The notes: generated by a model not told the origin, from the letters alone. A DNA stretch of 64,000 nt from G965250275 sp965250275 (GCA_965250275.1 OZ252297.1:1364001-1428000); one strand, 5' to 3'. Counted from the first letter of the stretch, positions 53,293 to 62,533 are shown. Numbers and translations are program-made.

Positions 53293-54543
53293 TCACCCCG
53301 GTGAAAGGTTCTCAGCAAGCCGTGCGGCGGCGTCGCGCCCCGTCTGATACGCTCCATGCACCGTTGCCTGCCACTGGCGCGAGAAAGCCTCACCGGCAAA
53401 AGCGATTGATCCGGTGTCTTCCGCAATCATCGCATGGCGACTCTGCGCCGTGCCCGGACGAGCATAGCTGTATGCACCCCGGATGAGCGGGTTGCTTTGC
53501 CACGACGTAGTGGCCGTCGCCAGGATTTCGCGCCGCGCATCGCCGCCATAAGCGTGCACCAGGGCCTCGATGGCCCGTGCTGCAAGCCCGTCTGGCCCAT
53601 CCGCTGCCCCGTCTCGTGCCAGATCGCCGCCAAACTGCGCCAGCATCATGTGCGGTTCGGAAGGCGAAATCAGGAAATCGATTGGGGTGTCTTCGGACTT
53701 GGTTGCGATCAGGCAAAACCGCCGGTCCGCTTCGGGCTCGATCCGGCGCTTCAGCGAAATGGCCACTTTCTCGTAGGCGCCACACGGAACGTCCGCGATA
53801 CGCTCCAAAACGGCCTGAACAGGACCAGGGCCAAAAGCGATCGCGCCCGACGCGAGCACATTTGTGGACACCGTCACGATAGCTCGCTGTGCTCTGATCG
53901 TTCCGTCAGACGTTTCGACCTCTACACCCTGAGCGGTCTGATCAACGCGCGTCACCGTGACGCCGAGCCGGATTGGGAGCGCGGCCGACATTTGCCGGAC
54001 CAGATCACCATACCCACTCTCGACCGGCCAGTTTACCTCCGTGTCGGCGTAGTCGGCATACCCCAGGCAGGACACGTGTTCCGGATCTTCGCTGGCCATC
54101 AATTGCAAGATGCAGCGCGTGGCACCATCAAACGGCGTGCCTTTGGTGATGACCTCGGCAATCGGAACATCGCGACCCTCACGCGCTGCGGCATAGACGG
54201 CGGCAAAGGCTGCGCCAATGGCGTCATCCTCTTCTGCCGCTTCCGCCGGTGTCCGCCACCGTCCGGACGTCCATGAGCCAAACGCCGCTTGATCATCATT
54301 TTGGCGGTACTCGGCACCCAGCCGGTCGGCCCAGGCCACAAGCGGGTTCACATCGGCGCAATGCAGCCAGTGCGCACCCTGATCCCAGGGACGCGGCATT
54401 GAGGTGGTATCTGTGTAGGCGCGGCCACCAACGCGATCCGAGGCTTCCAGAATGACGAAGGGAATGCCACGCGACTGCAGCTCCAGTCCGGCACCGATTC
54501 CTGCCGCGCCAGCGCCAATGACAACGACTTCGGGGTTGGTCAT
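53293..54543 (-). CDS. FAD-dependent flavin monoamine oxidase-family protein
   Basis: A 416-residue FAD-binding oxidoreductase. The dinucleotide site at the N-terminus is VVVIGAGAAGIGAGLELQSR, followed by the substrate-side LEASDRVGGRAYT and the GAHWLH region. The C-terminal FAD motif is SIAFAGEAFSRQWQATVHGA. There is no signal peptide. Family members oxidise amines, polyamines or amino acids. It is encoded in the urate region but no known purine step uses it; the neighbourhood relationship may be incidental. The substrate is unassigned. It converges on the Hint gene with 31 bases between the stops. Confidence 0.85.
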   Translation of the reverse strand: MTNPEVVVIGAGAAGIGAGLELQSRGIPFVILEASDRVGGRAYTDTTSMPRPWDQGAHWLHCADVNPLVAWADRLGAEYRQNDDQAAFGSWTSGRWRTPAEAAEEDDAIGAAFAAVYAAAREGRDVPIAEVITKGTPFDGATRCILQLMASEDPEHVSCLGYADYADTEVNWPVESGYGDLVRQMSAALPIRLGVTVTRVDQTAQGVEVETSDGTIRAQRAIVTVSTNVLASGAIAFGPGPVQAVLERIADVPCGAYEKVAISLKRRIEPEADRRFCLIATKSEDTPIDFLISPSEPHMMLAQFGGDLARDGAADGPDGLAARAIEALVHAYGGDARREILATATTSWQSNPLIRGAYSYARPGTAQSRHAMIAEDTGSIAFAGEAFSRQWQATVHGAYQTGRDAAARLAENLSPG

Positions 54544-54636
54544 GGTCCAACGGCGGATGAACGGGTCATGATCGCAGTCCTTTGGTCAGGTCGGATCAGA
54601 CCTACCAAAGATCAAAGGATGATCTCAAGCGCGCGA

Positions 54637-54990
54637 TCAGCTCCCGCGATAGGTGGAATATCCGAACGGAGATAACAGCAGCGGCACATGATAATGCGCC
54701 GGTTCCGACATGCCGAAGCGGATCGGGATCACATCCAGAAACCGCGGGCTTTCGGGCGGGGTGCCCGTGGCATCCAAATAGCGCCCGGCGTGGAACACCA
54801 ACTCGTAAGTGCCGGTTGCAAACTCTGCGGCGGGCAGAATGTGCTCATCCGTGCGCCCGTCGGCATTGGTCTCCAATGTGCGGACAAGCTTGCGCTGAGA
54901 GCCTTCGACCGAGAACAGCTCGATCTTCAGTCCTGCGGCGGGACAGCCCCGTGCGGTGTCCAGAACATGGGTGGTCAGGTATCCGGTCAT
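54637..54990 (-). CDS. uraH: 5-hydroxyisourate hydrolase
   Basis: A 117-residue transthyretin-like protein that hydrolyses 5-hydroxyisourate to OHCU. Catalytic and structural motifs: LTTHVLDTARGCPA with H8, ERR-type residues in the middle (DGRTDEHIL), and the C-terminal LSPFGYSTYRGS signature ending in YRGS. The length is normal. It is transcribed divergently from the PuuE-UraD gene across 142 bp. The reaction is the second step after PuuD. Confidence 0.94.
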   Translation of the reverse strand: MTGYLTTHVLDTARGCPAAGLKIELFSVEGSQRKLVRTLETNADGRTDEHILPAAEFATGTYELVFHAGRYLDATGTPPESPRFLDVIPIRFGMSEPAHYHVPLLLSPFGYSTYRGS

Positions 54991-55132
54991 ATCACGCTCC
55001 TTCTTCGCCTACTGGCTCTGCCGTATGCTGGCGCCTCAGGCAAATCTACGCATGGTGACAGTGTTTCATGCAATATTTGAAAAAGGTTCCGGATTGTCAG
55101 ATTACACTGAAGGGACTGCTCGGAGAACACAC

Positions 55133-56545
55133 GTGACAAGATACCCCCGCAACATGATTGGCTACGGCGCCAACCCACCGGATCCCCAATGGCCCGGAGG
55201 CGCCAAGATCGCCGTGAGCCTGGTGCTGAACTACGAAGAAGGTGGGGAGAACTGCCTGTTGCATGGCGACCCGGCATCAGAAGCGTTTCTGAGCGAGGTG
55301 GTTGGCGCGGCTCCTTGGCCCGGGCAACGGCACTGGAACATGGAGTCTATGTACGAATATGGTGCGCGCGCTGGTTTCTGGCGTGTATACAGGACCTTGC
55401 GGGAATTGCCGGTCACTGTTTATGGCGTGGCGAGCGCACTGGCACGCTCCCCCGAACAGGTTGCTGCAATGCAGGCGGCGCATTGGGAAATCGCCTGCCA
55501 CGGTCTGAAGTGGATCGAATACAAGGACATGCCAGAGGCTGAGGAACGCGCCGAGATGGCCGAGGCCATCCGTTTGCACACCGAAGTCACGGGAGAACCT
55601 CCCAAGGGTTGGTACACCGGGCGCTGTTCAGGCAACACGGTGCGCCTTGTGGCCGAGCATGGTGGGTTTGCCTATGTCTCAGATGCGTATGACGATGATC
55701 TGCCCCATTGGTTGGACCTGGATGGCACCAACCAACTGATCTTGCCCTATACGCTCGACGCCAACGACATGCGTTTTGCAACGCCGCAGGGGTTCAATTC
55801 CGGGGATCAATTCTATGCGTATCTGCGCGACAGTTTTGATGCGCTTTATGCCGAAGGTGTGGAAGGGTCCCCCCGGATGATGTCAGTGGGGTTGCATTGC
55901 CGCCTAATTGGCCGACCGGGGCGGATCATGGCGTTGAAACGGTTTCTGGAACATGTGCAAGCCCACGAGGATTTCTGGTTCGCGACCCGGCTTCAGATTG
56001 CGGAGCATTGGGCGGCAACCCACCCGCCAAGGCAGGTGTCGCGCCCGACGGCAATGAGTAAACAAGAGTTCGTTGGGACCTACGGAGGCGTCTTTGAACA
56101 CTCACCCTGGATTGCCGAGCGTGCCTTTGAATTCGAGCTTGGTCCGGCCCATGACACCGCCGGTGGATTGCAAAACGCTCTGGCGCGGGCCTTCCGGTCA
56201 GCCTCAGAGGACGAGCGTTTGGCGGTGTTGACGGCGCATCCCGATCTTGCGGGAAAACTGGCGGCCGCAAAACGGTTGACCGCCGAGAGCACGCAGGAAC
56301 AGGCCAGCGCCAACCTGGATGCGTTGACGGACAACGAAAAAGCCACGTTCACGGAACTCAACACTGCATACACAGACAAGTTTGGGTTTCCGTTCATCAT
56401 CGCGGTCCGCGACCACGACAAGGCCAGCATTCTGGAGGCGTTCAAGCGCCGGATTGCCAACGATCGCGAGGCAGAGTTTGCCGAGGCGTGCCGTCAGGTC
56501 GAGCGCATCGCGTGGTTTCGTTTGCGCGACCTGTTGCCTGCATGA
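55133..56545 (+). CDS. Fused allantoinase (PuuE) and OHCU decarboxylase (UraD)
   Basis: A 471-residue fusion. Residues 1-300 match PuuE, the polysaccharide-deacetylase-fold allantoinase (RNMIGYGANPPDPQWPGGAK, LVLNYEEGGENCLLHGD, GYG). Residues 308-471 match OHCU decarboxylase UraD, with catalytic-type His in FEHSPWIAER (H323), HPDLAGKLAAAKRL and FGFPFIIAVRDHDK. The order in the polypeptide is the reverse of the order of the reactions: UraD acts before PuuE. The start is GTG 55133 with GGAG seven bases upstream. Its stop overlaps the allA start by four bases. A linker of about ten residues (THPPRQVSRP) joins the domains. Confidence 0.92.
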   Translation: MTRYPRNMIGYGANPPDPQWPGGAKIAVSLVLNYEEGGENCLLHGDPASEAFLSEVVGAAPWPGQRHWNMESMYEYGARAGFWRVYRTLRELPVTVYGVASALARSPEQVAAMQAAHWEIACHGLKWIEYKDMPEAEERAEMAEAIRLHTEVTGEPPKGWYTGRCSGNTVRLVAEHGGFAYVSDAYDDDLPHWLDLDGTNQLILPYTLDANDMRFATPQGFNSGDQFYAYLRDSFDALYAEGVEGSPRMMSVGLHCRLIGRPGRIMALKRFLEHVQAHEDFWFATRLQIAEHWAATHPPRQVSRPTAMSKQEFVGTYGGVFEHSPWIAERAFEFELGPAHDTAGGLQNALARAFRSASEDERLAVLTAHPDLAGKLAAAKRLTAESTQEQASANLDALTDNEKATFTELNTAYTDKFGFPFIIAVRDHDKASILEAFKRRIANDREAEFAEACRQVERIAWFRLRDLLPA

Positions 56546-57027
56546 CTGTTCTCGCGACCCGGCCACTCACCGCCGAGGCGTTTGCGCCATTCGGGGACAT
56601 TATCGAAACCAGTGGTCTGCCCGACAAGATCATCAATCAGGGCCTCTGCGGGCGCTATCACGATCGTGCGGCCCTGGATTTTTCCGATGGCCATGCCGGG
56701 ATCAGCCTGTTTCACGCCGAACCCCGCAGCTTGCCGCTCAGGCTTGATATGGTGGAGCGCCATCCTGACGGGTCGCAGGCGTTCATCCCGATGACCCAGC
56801 ATCCATTCCTGGTGATTGTTGCCCCCGATCATGGAGGAGAACCGGGCCAACCTGTCGCGTTCCTCACCAAGCCGGGGCAGGCCGTGAACTATCATCGCGG
56901 GACATGGCACGGGGTTCTGACGCCCTTGCACGCGCCGGGTCTGTTTGCCGTTGTCGATCGGATCGGCCCGGGTGAGAACTTGCAGGAGTTCTGGTTTGAA
57001 ACACCGTTCGAGGTGCGCCTGGGCTGA
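56542..57027 (+). CDS. allA: Ureidoglycolate lyase
   Basis: A 161-residue AllA-family lyase that splits ureidoglycolate into glyoxylate and urea. Family features are RPLTAEAFAPFGDIIE at the N-terminus, the metal-free cupin core region QAVNYHRGTWHGVLTPL and the terminal ENLQEFWFETPFEVRLG-type segment. The ATG overlaps the PuuE-UraD stop by four bases. The product glyoxylate is the substrate of the bhc enzymes encoded next door, though on the opposite strand. No allantoicase or allantoate amidohydrolase gene is present in the window. Confidence 0.92.
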   Translation: MTVLATRPLTAEAFAPFGDIIETSGLPDKIINQGLCGRYHDRAALDFSDGHAGISLFHAEPRSLPLRLDMVERHPDGSQAFIPMTQHPFLVIVAPDHGGEPGQPVAFLTKPGQAVNYHRGTWHGVLTPLHAPGLFAVVDRIGPGENLQEFWFETPFEVRLG

Positions 57028-57034
57028 TACCCGA

Positions 57035-58015
57035 TCAGTTGGGGGCCATCCGGCGGATCATGTCTATCATGCGCGCGGAAAACCCCCATTCATTGTCGTA
57101 CCAGCCAAACACCCTCAACTGGCTGCCGTCGATCAGCAGCGTCTCTGGCAAGGCGAGGATGAGCGACTCGGGCCGCGCCCGGAGATCTGAAGACACCAGC
57201 GGCTGATCGGTCCAACTCATTACGGGGCTGTTCTCTGCCATGCTGCGCAATCCGGCGATGGCCTCGGCCTGCGTCAAAGCTGTGTCGATCTGAACCGTCA
57301 GATCGACGGCAGAGACCGAAGCGGAGGGCACGCGCACCGCCGCGCCGCTGATCCGGCCCGCAAGATGTGGCAGAATCTCTTCGATCAGGTGGGTCGCGCT
57401 GCTGGTTGTGGGGACCATCGATAACGCGCCAGCGCGACTGCGCGCGAGGTCGCCGCGCGGGGCGTCAACCATGGGCTGGCTGTTGGTATAGCAATGGATG
57501 GTTGTCATATGGGCGCGCTGGACCCCCCAGCGGTCATCCAGTCCCCGCATCAGAGGCCCCAGCGCGTTCGTGGTGCACGAGGCATTGGACACAACCAGCT
57601 GATCCCGCAGGACGTCATCATTCGCCCCGATCACCACGGTGGTATCCGCAGCGGGCGATGGGCCCGATATCAGGACGCGCGCCGCACCAGCGTCCAGACC
57701 CCGCGTGGCAAGGTCGGTGCTCCGGGCGATGCCAGTGCAATCGACCAGAAGGTCGACACCCGACAGATCAAGGTTTCGAAGGTCGCTTTCATGACTGAGC
57801 GGCAGGGCCAGATCATCGATGTGAAGCCGACCCTCCTTGGCGCGTACCGCACCGGGATAGGGCCCAAACGTGCTGTCATAGGCAAAGAGATAGGCACAGG
57901 TTTCGGGTGGCGCGATGTCGTTTACTCGCACCACATCGATGTCGAGGCCTTGTGTCAGGATCTGTCGCAGTATCGTGCGGCCGATCCGGCCGAATCCATT
58001 GATGGCTATCCGCAT
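57035..58015 (-). CDS. GAPDH/erythrose-4-phosphate dehydrogenase family protein
   Basis: A 326-residue NAD-dependent dehydrogenase of the GAPDH family. It has the Rossmann start RIAINGFGRIGR, the catalytic SNASCTTNALGP (C147) with H174 in TTIHCYT, RVPSASVSAVDLTV and the C-terminal WYDNEWGFSARM. Substrate choice between glyceraldehyde 3-phosphate and erythrose 4-phosphate is not settled by the sequence (the substrate loop reads RAGALSMVPTTSSATHL, differing from both E. coli patterns). It starts 20 bases after the bhcD stop on the same strand, so it is probably the fifth gene of the bhc operon. An E4P dehydrogenase would feed PLP synthesis, needed by three Bhc enzymes. Confidence 0.85.
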   Translation of the reverse strand: MRIAINGFGRIGRTILRQILTQGLDIDVVRVNDIAPPETCAYLFAYDSTFGPYPGAVRAKEGRLHIDDLALPLSHESDLRNLDLSGVDLLVDCTGIARSTDLATRGLDAGAARVLISGPSPAADTTVVIGANDDVLRDQLVVSNASCTTNALGPLMRGLDDRWGVQRAHMTTIHCYTNSQPMVDAPRGDLARSRAGALSMVPTTSSATHLIEEILPHLAGRISGAAVRVPSASVSAVDLTVQIDTALTQAEAIAGLRSMAENSPVMSWTDQPLVSSDLRARPESLILALPETLLIDGSQLRVFGWYDNEWGFSARMIDMIRRMAPN

Positions 58016-58034
58016 GCCACGGGGTATGACAGGC

Positions 58035-59000
58035 TCAGAAATCGACCTCAATGGCCACACCGCGTTCTATTGCCAGATCGACCACCGTCGCAGCCACTGC
58101 AAGGTCCTGCAGACCGACGCCGGTTCCGTCAAACAGGGTCACGGCTTCAGGCCCGCTCCGGCCCGCATGATCGCCGTTGATCACTGCGCCCAACTGCGCG
58201 ACATCCGATTCCGAAATCATGCCGGCGGCGATGGCGTGCTGCGTTTCTCCGAGCGTGATGGACTGCGCGACCTCGTCCGTGAAAACTTCGGCCCGCGCAA
58301 CCAGTTGGGCATCGACTTCCTGCTTTCCGACCGTATCGGTTCCCATGCAGGCGATATGTGTGCCGGGCTTGACGTCCGCTGACCCCAATATCGCCTCAAA
58401 AGACGAGGTGATCGTGATGATCACATCCGCCTGCGCGCCAAGCTCTTGCAGGCTGACGGCCTCGAAAGGCAGCCCGAGGTCTTGGGCCGTTTCGGCAAGA
58501 CGCGGCAGCATCTCGGGATGCAGGTTCCAGCCAACCACCTTCTCAAAGTTGCGCTGCTGGACGGCGGCACGCATTTGAAACGCCGATTGATGTCCAGCCC
58601 CAACCATCCCGAGAACCTTGGAGTCCTCTCGCGCCAGATGCTTGATCGACACGGCACTCGCGGCTGCTGTCCGCAACGCGGTCAACAGATTGCCACCGAC
58701 CACGGCCCGGCACTGGCCAGTATCGGCGTCAAACAGGAAGACGGTGGACTGGTGGTTGGTCAGCCCCTTGTCGGCGTTGCCCGGCCAGTAGCCACCAGAT
58801 TTAAGGCCGAGGGTCAGTGCAGCGCGATCAAAGCCGGACTTGAATCCATAAAGCGCATCCGCATGCCCGATGGCCTCGCGGATCACCGGGAAATTGTAGG
58901 CATCGCCACGCGCCATGGCTGCGAACACGGATTCAACCGCGTCAAAACTGGCCTCGGCGGTCATCAGGTCGGCAATCTTGCCCTCGGGCACAATCCACAT
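58035..59000 (-). CDS. bhcD: Iminosuccinate reductase BhcD (ornithine cyclodeaminase fold)
   Basis: A 321-residue member of the ornithine cyclodeaminase/mu-crystallin family. In the beta-hydroxyaspartate cycle BhcD reduces iminosuccinate to L-aspartate with NAD(P)H. The nucleotide site is GMVGAGHQSA (residues 131-140), preceded by LLTALRTAAASAVSIKHLA. The start is ATG 59000 with AAGGAAG ten bases upstream. It follows bhcC by about 100 bases on the same strand. The name rests on the gene order bhcA-B-C-D with divergent bhcR; without that order it would be annotated as ornithine cyclodeaminase. Confidence 0.9.
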   Translation of the reverse strand: MWIVPEGKIADLMTAEASFDAVESVFAAMARGDAYNFPVIREAIGHADALYGFKSGFDRAALTLGLKSGGYWPGNADKGLTNHQSTVFLFDADTGQCRAVVGGNLLTALRTAAASAVSIKHLAREDSKVLGMVGAGHQSAFQMRAAVQQRNFEKVVGWNLHPEMLPRLAETAQDLGLPFEAVSLQELGAQADVIITITSSFEAILGSADVKPGTHIACMGTDTVGKQEVDAQLVARAEVFTDEVAQSITLGETQHAIAAGMISESDVAQLGAVINGDHAGRSGPEAVTLFDGTGVGLQDLAVAATVVDLAIERGVAIEVDF

Positions 59001-59102
59001 CTTCGTCTTCCTTGCGAGGTTTTCGCGCTTGGCGCGCACATCTTGGGATAGTCACTCGGCGCAGGTTCTGGCCCGCGCCGAATGTCAATGGGTGGGTCGG
59101 GA

Positions 59103-60266
59103 TCAGTATGCGTGGCCGCGCGCGCTCACGGGCCAGACTGTCTCGACCTTGCCGTTGCGCACGCCGACGTACCAGTCATGGACATTGCAGGTCGGATCAC
59201 AGTGACCCGGCACCAGCCGCAACTTGTCATTCACGCTCAGCACACCTTCAGGATCCGCGATCACTCCGTGCTCGTCCGAACACTTGACGTATTCGACGTC
59301 CGTCCGGCCAAAAATCACCGGCAGACCGCTGTCCACGGATTGCGCTTTCAGGCCGGCATCGCAGATTGCCTTGTCCGCTTTGGCATGGCTCATGACGCTG
59401 GTCAGCAGGAACAGGGCATTTTCCCATTCGCCCTGATCGATGCGGTTCCCATCCTTGTCCAGAATGCGCCCATAGTCGGCATCCATGAAGGCATAGGACC
59501 CACATTGCAGCTCATTGTAGACGCCAGAGTTGCCCTCGAAATAGTAGCTGCCGGTGCCGCCGCCGCCAACAATGTCACATGTCAGCCCTTCGGTCTTGAG
59601 GGTGTCGACAGCGTCTTTGACCATGGCCACGGCGATGTCGATTTTCTCTTTGCGGTCGTCATAGTTATCCATGTGTTGCATCGCGCCCTGATAGGCCTGG
59701 ATGCCACCGAATTTCAGCCCCTCGGCCGCGTCGATGGCTTTTGCGATTTCGACGACTTCGGGTGTGGTTGTGACGCCGCAACGCCCGGCGCCGCAGTCAA
59801 TCTCGACCAGACATTCGATTTCAGTGCCATGCTTGACAGCCGCAGCGCTCAGATCCGCCACATTGGCAAGATCGTCCACACAGCAGATGGTGCGGGCTCC
59901 CAGCTTCGGCAGGCGGGCAAGACGGTCGATCTTGGCCGGATCGCGAACCTGATTGGAGACCAGAACATCCTTGATGCCGCCACGGGCAAACACCTCGGCT
60001 TCGCTCACTTTCTGACAGCAGACGCCGCAGGAGCCGCCAAGACGCTCTTGCAGGAGTGCCACATCGACCGACTTGTGCATTTTGCCATGTACTCTGTGGC
60101 GCACACCCATCTCTTTGGCAAAGCGGCCCATTTTGGCGATGTTGCGCTCCAATGCGTCCAGATCGAGCACCAGCGCCGGGGTCTGGATGTCGGCCTCGTC
60201 CATACCGGGCAGGGCGGGAATGTCGTAGCCAACTTCAAAGCCGTCAAAGGGGGTCATGTCGTTCAT
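59103..60266 (-). CDS. bhcC: beta-hydroxyaspartate aldolase BhcC
   Basis: A 387-residue PLP enzyme of the alanine racemase/D-threonine aldolase fold type III. BhcC condenses glycine and glyoxylate to beta-hydroxyaspartate. The PLP lysine is expected at K62 in HRVHGKMHKSVDVAL. C-terminal features include GHCDPTCNVHDWYVGVRNGK with the metal-binding His/Cys pattern of this group. The ATG at 60266 has GGAGGAAACC upstream at normal spacing. It lies between bhcB and bhcD, 49 bases downstream of bhcB. The length equals the expected value for BhcC. Confidence 0.93.
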   Translation of the reverse strand: MNDMTPFDGFEVGYDIPALPGMDEADIQTPALVLDLDALERNIAKMGRFAKEMGVRHRVHGKMHKSVDVALLQERLGGSCGVCCQKVSEAEVFARGGIKDVLVSNQVRDPAKIDRLARLPKLGARTICCVDDLANVADLSAAAVKHGTEIECLVEIDCGAGRCGVTTTPEVVEIAKAIDAAEGLKFGGIQAYQGAMQHMDNYDDRKEKIDIAVAMVKDAVDTLKTEGLTCDIVGGGGTGSYYFEGNSGVYNELQCGSYAFMDADYGRILDKDGNRIDQGEWENALFLLTSVMSHAKADKAICDAGLKAQSVDSGLPVIFGRTDVEYVKCSDEHGVIADPEGVLSVNDKLRLVPGHCDPTCNVHDWYVGVRNGKVETVWPVSARGHAY

Positions 60267-60315
60267 CTCGGTTTCCTCCAAAAACAGGGGTGTGTTTCTC
60301 TTGCGTGGGTCCGCG

Positions 60316-61281
60316 TCACTTCATCCAGGGCAATGTGTCGAGATCGACATTGCCACCGGTGATGATCACGCCGACCCGCTTTCCGGCAAAACGCTCGGGG
60401 CTTTTCAGGATCGTCGCCATGGGCACCGCACAGCTTGGCTCCATGACGATTTTCATTCGTTGCCAGGTCAGTTTCATCGCATCGATGATCTCTTCCTCGC
60501 TGGCCGTCAGAATGTCGGTCACGAAGTTCGAGACAAAGTGCCATGTGTTTTCCTTGAGCGGCACTTTCAGCCCGTCCGCCACAGTCACCGGCGCATCGTC
60601 AGCGATGATGTGACCTGCTTTGAAGCTGCGATAGGCATCGTCAGCCTGCTCCGGCTCCGCTGCGAAGATTTCCACGTCCGGAGCCGCGTGGCTGAGCCAG
60701 AGGCAAGTCCCCGAGATCATGCCGCCACCACCGATGGGTGCGATCACGGCGTCGAGATCCTGAACCTGCTCTAGTAGCTCGCGCGAGCAGGTGCCCTGAC
60801 CGGCGATGACCCGAGGGTCGTTGTAAGGGTGCACGAACTCCGCGCCTGTTTCCGTTTGCACGCGGGCAAAGGTCTCTTCGCGACTGGATGTCGATGGCTC
60901 ACACTCGGTGATGATCCCGCCATAGCCACGCACCGCCGCTTTTTTGGCTTCAGGCGCGGTGCGGGGCATGACCACATGGCAGGGAATGCCGCGACGCCCG
61001 GCCGCGTAGGACAGCGACAAGGCATGGTTGCCGGAGGAATGGGTTGCAACGCCGCGGGCAGCGTCTTCGTCGCTCAGCCCAAACACCGCGTTGGAGGCGC
61101 CACGGACTTTGAACGCACCAGCCTTTTGAAAGTTCTCGCATTTAAAGAACAGCTCGGCGCCAGTGAGATCATTGAAGTAGGTCGATGTCAGAACCGGTGT
61201 GCGGTGAATGTAAGGCGCAATCCGCTCATGTGCGGTGATCACGTCCTGATGTGTCGGGAGTGTCTGCATGGTGTCCTTCAT
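60316..61281 (-). CDS. bhcB: beta-hydroxyaspartate dehydratase BhcB
   Basis: A 321-residue PLP enzyme of fold type II, related to serine/threonine dehydratases. BhcB dehydrates beta-hydroxyaspartate to iminosuccinate. The PLP lysine lies in FQKAGAFKVRGAS (K58), and SSGNHA (phosphate contact) and the glycine-rich loop PIGGGGMISG are intact. The ECEPSTSSREETFA block is characteristic. The ATG at 61281 overlaps the bhcA stop by one base; an alternative ATG at 61269 has AAGGA before it, giving 317 residues. Second gene of the bhc operon. Confidence 0.93.
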   Translation of the reverse strand: MKDTMQTLPTHQDVITAHERIAPYIHRTPVLTSTYFNDLTGAELFFKCENFQKAGAFKVRGASNAVFGLSDEDAARGVATHSSGNHALSLSYAAGRRGIPCHVVMPRTAPEAKKAAVRGYGGIITECEPSTSSREETFARVQTETGAEFVHPYNDPRVIAGQGTCSRELLEQVQDLDAVIAPIGGGGMISGTCLWLSHAAPDVEIFAAEPEQADDAYRSFKAGHIIADDAPVTVADGLKVPLKENTWHFVSNFVTDILTASEEEIIDAMKLTWQRMKIVMEPSCAVPMATILKSPERFAGKRVGVIITGGNVDLDTLPWMK

Positions 61282-62471
61282 TATGCCGCTGCCTTTGCTG
61301 TCGGTGCATGATCCTGACGATAGTGCGATTGGGCGGCCGCAACGCCACTGCCAAGTTCGATGCCAAGACCCAGATCGGCCATCACCATTTCTGCGGTGGC
61401 CAGACCGCTGAGCGCCATCACATCTGTCAGACTGCCAAGATGGCCAATCCGGAAGACCTTGCCTGCCACTTCCCCAAGGCCAACGCCGAATGCCACACCA
61501 TAGGCATCAGCGGCGTGCGTGACGATACGTGTCGCGTCGAACCCCTTCGGCGTGCGAATGGCCGTCACCGTATTGGAGTAGATGGACGGATCGTTGGCAC
61601 AAAGTGGCATGTTCCAGGCGTTCACCGCCTTGCGCACCCCGGTCGCGATCCGTTCGTGCCGCGCGAACACGTGATCCAGACCTTCATCCAGCAACATGTC
61701 ACACGCGGTCTTCAGCCCGTTCAGCAATCCGACGGCAGGTGTGTAAGGGTATCCATTGGACTCGTAGCTGCCCAGCATGGTGCGCAGGTCAAAGAATCCC
61801 CGTGGAAGCCGGGCCGTTTCGATTGCCGACAGAGCTTTGGGGCTGATGCCGCAGATCGCCAGTCCTGCTGGCAACATGAAGCCTTTCTGCGAGCCCGTGA
61901 TGGCAACATCCACACGCCATTCGTCGAAACGGAAGTCCATGGACCCGATCGAGCTGACCCCATCCACAAACAACAGCGCAGGGTGATTGGCGGCGTCCAT
62001 TGCGGCACGAATGGCGCCGATATCCGAGACCACGCCTGTGGCGGTTTCGTTATGCGTGGCCAGCACCGCTTTGATCCGGTGATTGGTGTCGGCGGCGAGT
62101 GCCTCCTGATACCGGTCCGCTGGCAGGCCATCGCCCCACTCTGTTTCAATCACGGTCACGATCAGACCGAGCTGCTCACACATTCCGATCCAGCGGTGTG
62201 AGAACATCCCGTTGCGGGCCGCCAGGACATGATCACCAGGAGAAAGCGTGTTGGACAGCGCAGCTTCCCAGCCACCTGTTCCCGATGACGGAAAAATCGC
62301 GATCTCGGCGCTGTCGGCCTTGATCACTGATTTCACACCGGAACGCGCAGGTTGCAGGATCTCTCCAAACAGAGAGGACCGGTGGTCGATCGTGGGCATG
62401 TCACAGGCTTTGCGCACCACTTCGGGAATGTTGGTGGGCCCCGGAATAAAGACTGGGTTTTGCTGACTCAT
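61281..62471 (-). CDS. bhcA: L-aspartate:glyoxylate aminotransferase BhcA
   Basis: A 396-residue class V PLP aminotransferase of the serine-glyoxylate type. BhcA transfers the amino group of aspartate to glyoxylate, giving oxaloacetate and glycine. The PLP lysine is K196 in ITGSQKGFMLPAG; the N-terminal FIPGPTNIPEVVRKACDMPT and the DGVSSIGSMDF segments are typical. The start ATG 62471 has GGAGGAAACGG immediately upstream; the frame remains open 28 codons further but without such a site. First gene of the operon, divergent from bhcR across 168 bp. Confidence 0.94.
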   Translation of the reverse strand: MSQQNPVFIPGPTNIPEVVRKACDMPTIDHRSSLFGEILQPARSGVKSVIKADSAEIAIFPSSGTGGWEAALSNTLSPGDHVLAARNGMFSHRWIGMCEQLGLIVTVIETEWGDGLPADRYQEALAADTNHRIKAVLATHNETATGVVSDIGAIRAAMDAANHPALLFVDGVSSIGSMDFRFDEWRVDVAITGSQKGFMLPAGLAICGISPKALSAIETARLPRGFFDLRTMLGSYESNGYPYTPAVGLLNGLKTACDMLLDEGLDHVFARHERIATGVRKAVNAWNMPLCANDPSIYSNTVTAIRTPKGFDATRIVTHAADAYGVAFGVGLGEVAGKVFRIGHLGSLTDVMALSGLATAEMVMADLGLGIELGSGVAAAQSHYRQDHAPTAKAAA

Positions 62472-62533
62472 GACCGTTTCCTCCATCGTGTTGGAGCGAA
62501 CGTAGGAGAAGATGCAGCAGAGCACAATTTTTT

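Noticed and set aside
60316..61281. Annotation of bhcB as a catabolic threonine dehydratase
   Set aside because: Gene order with bhcA, bhcC, bhcD and divergent IclR, plus conserved blocks, favour beta-hydroxyaspartate dehydratase.
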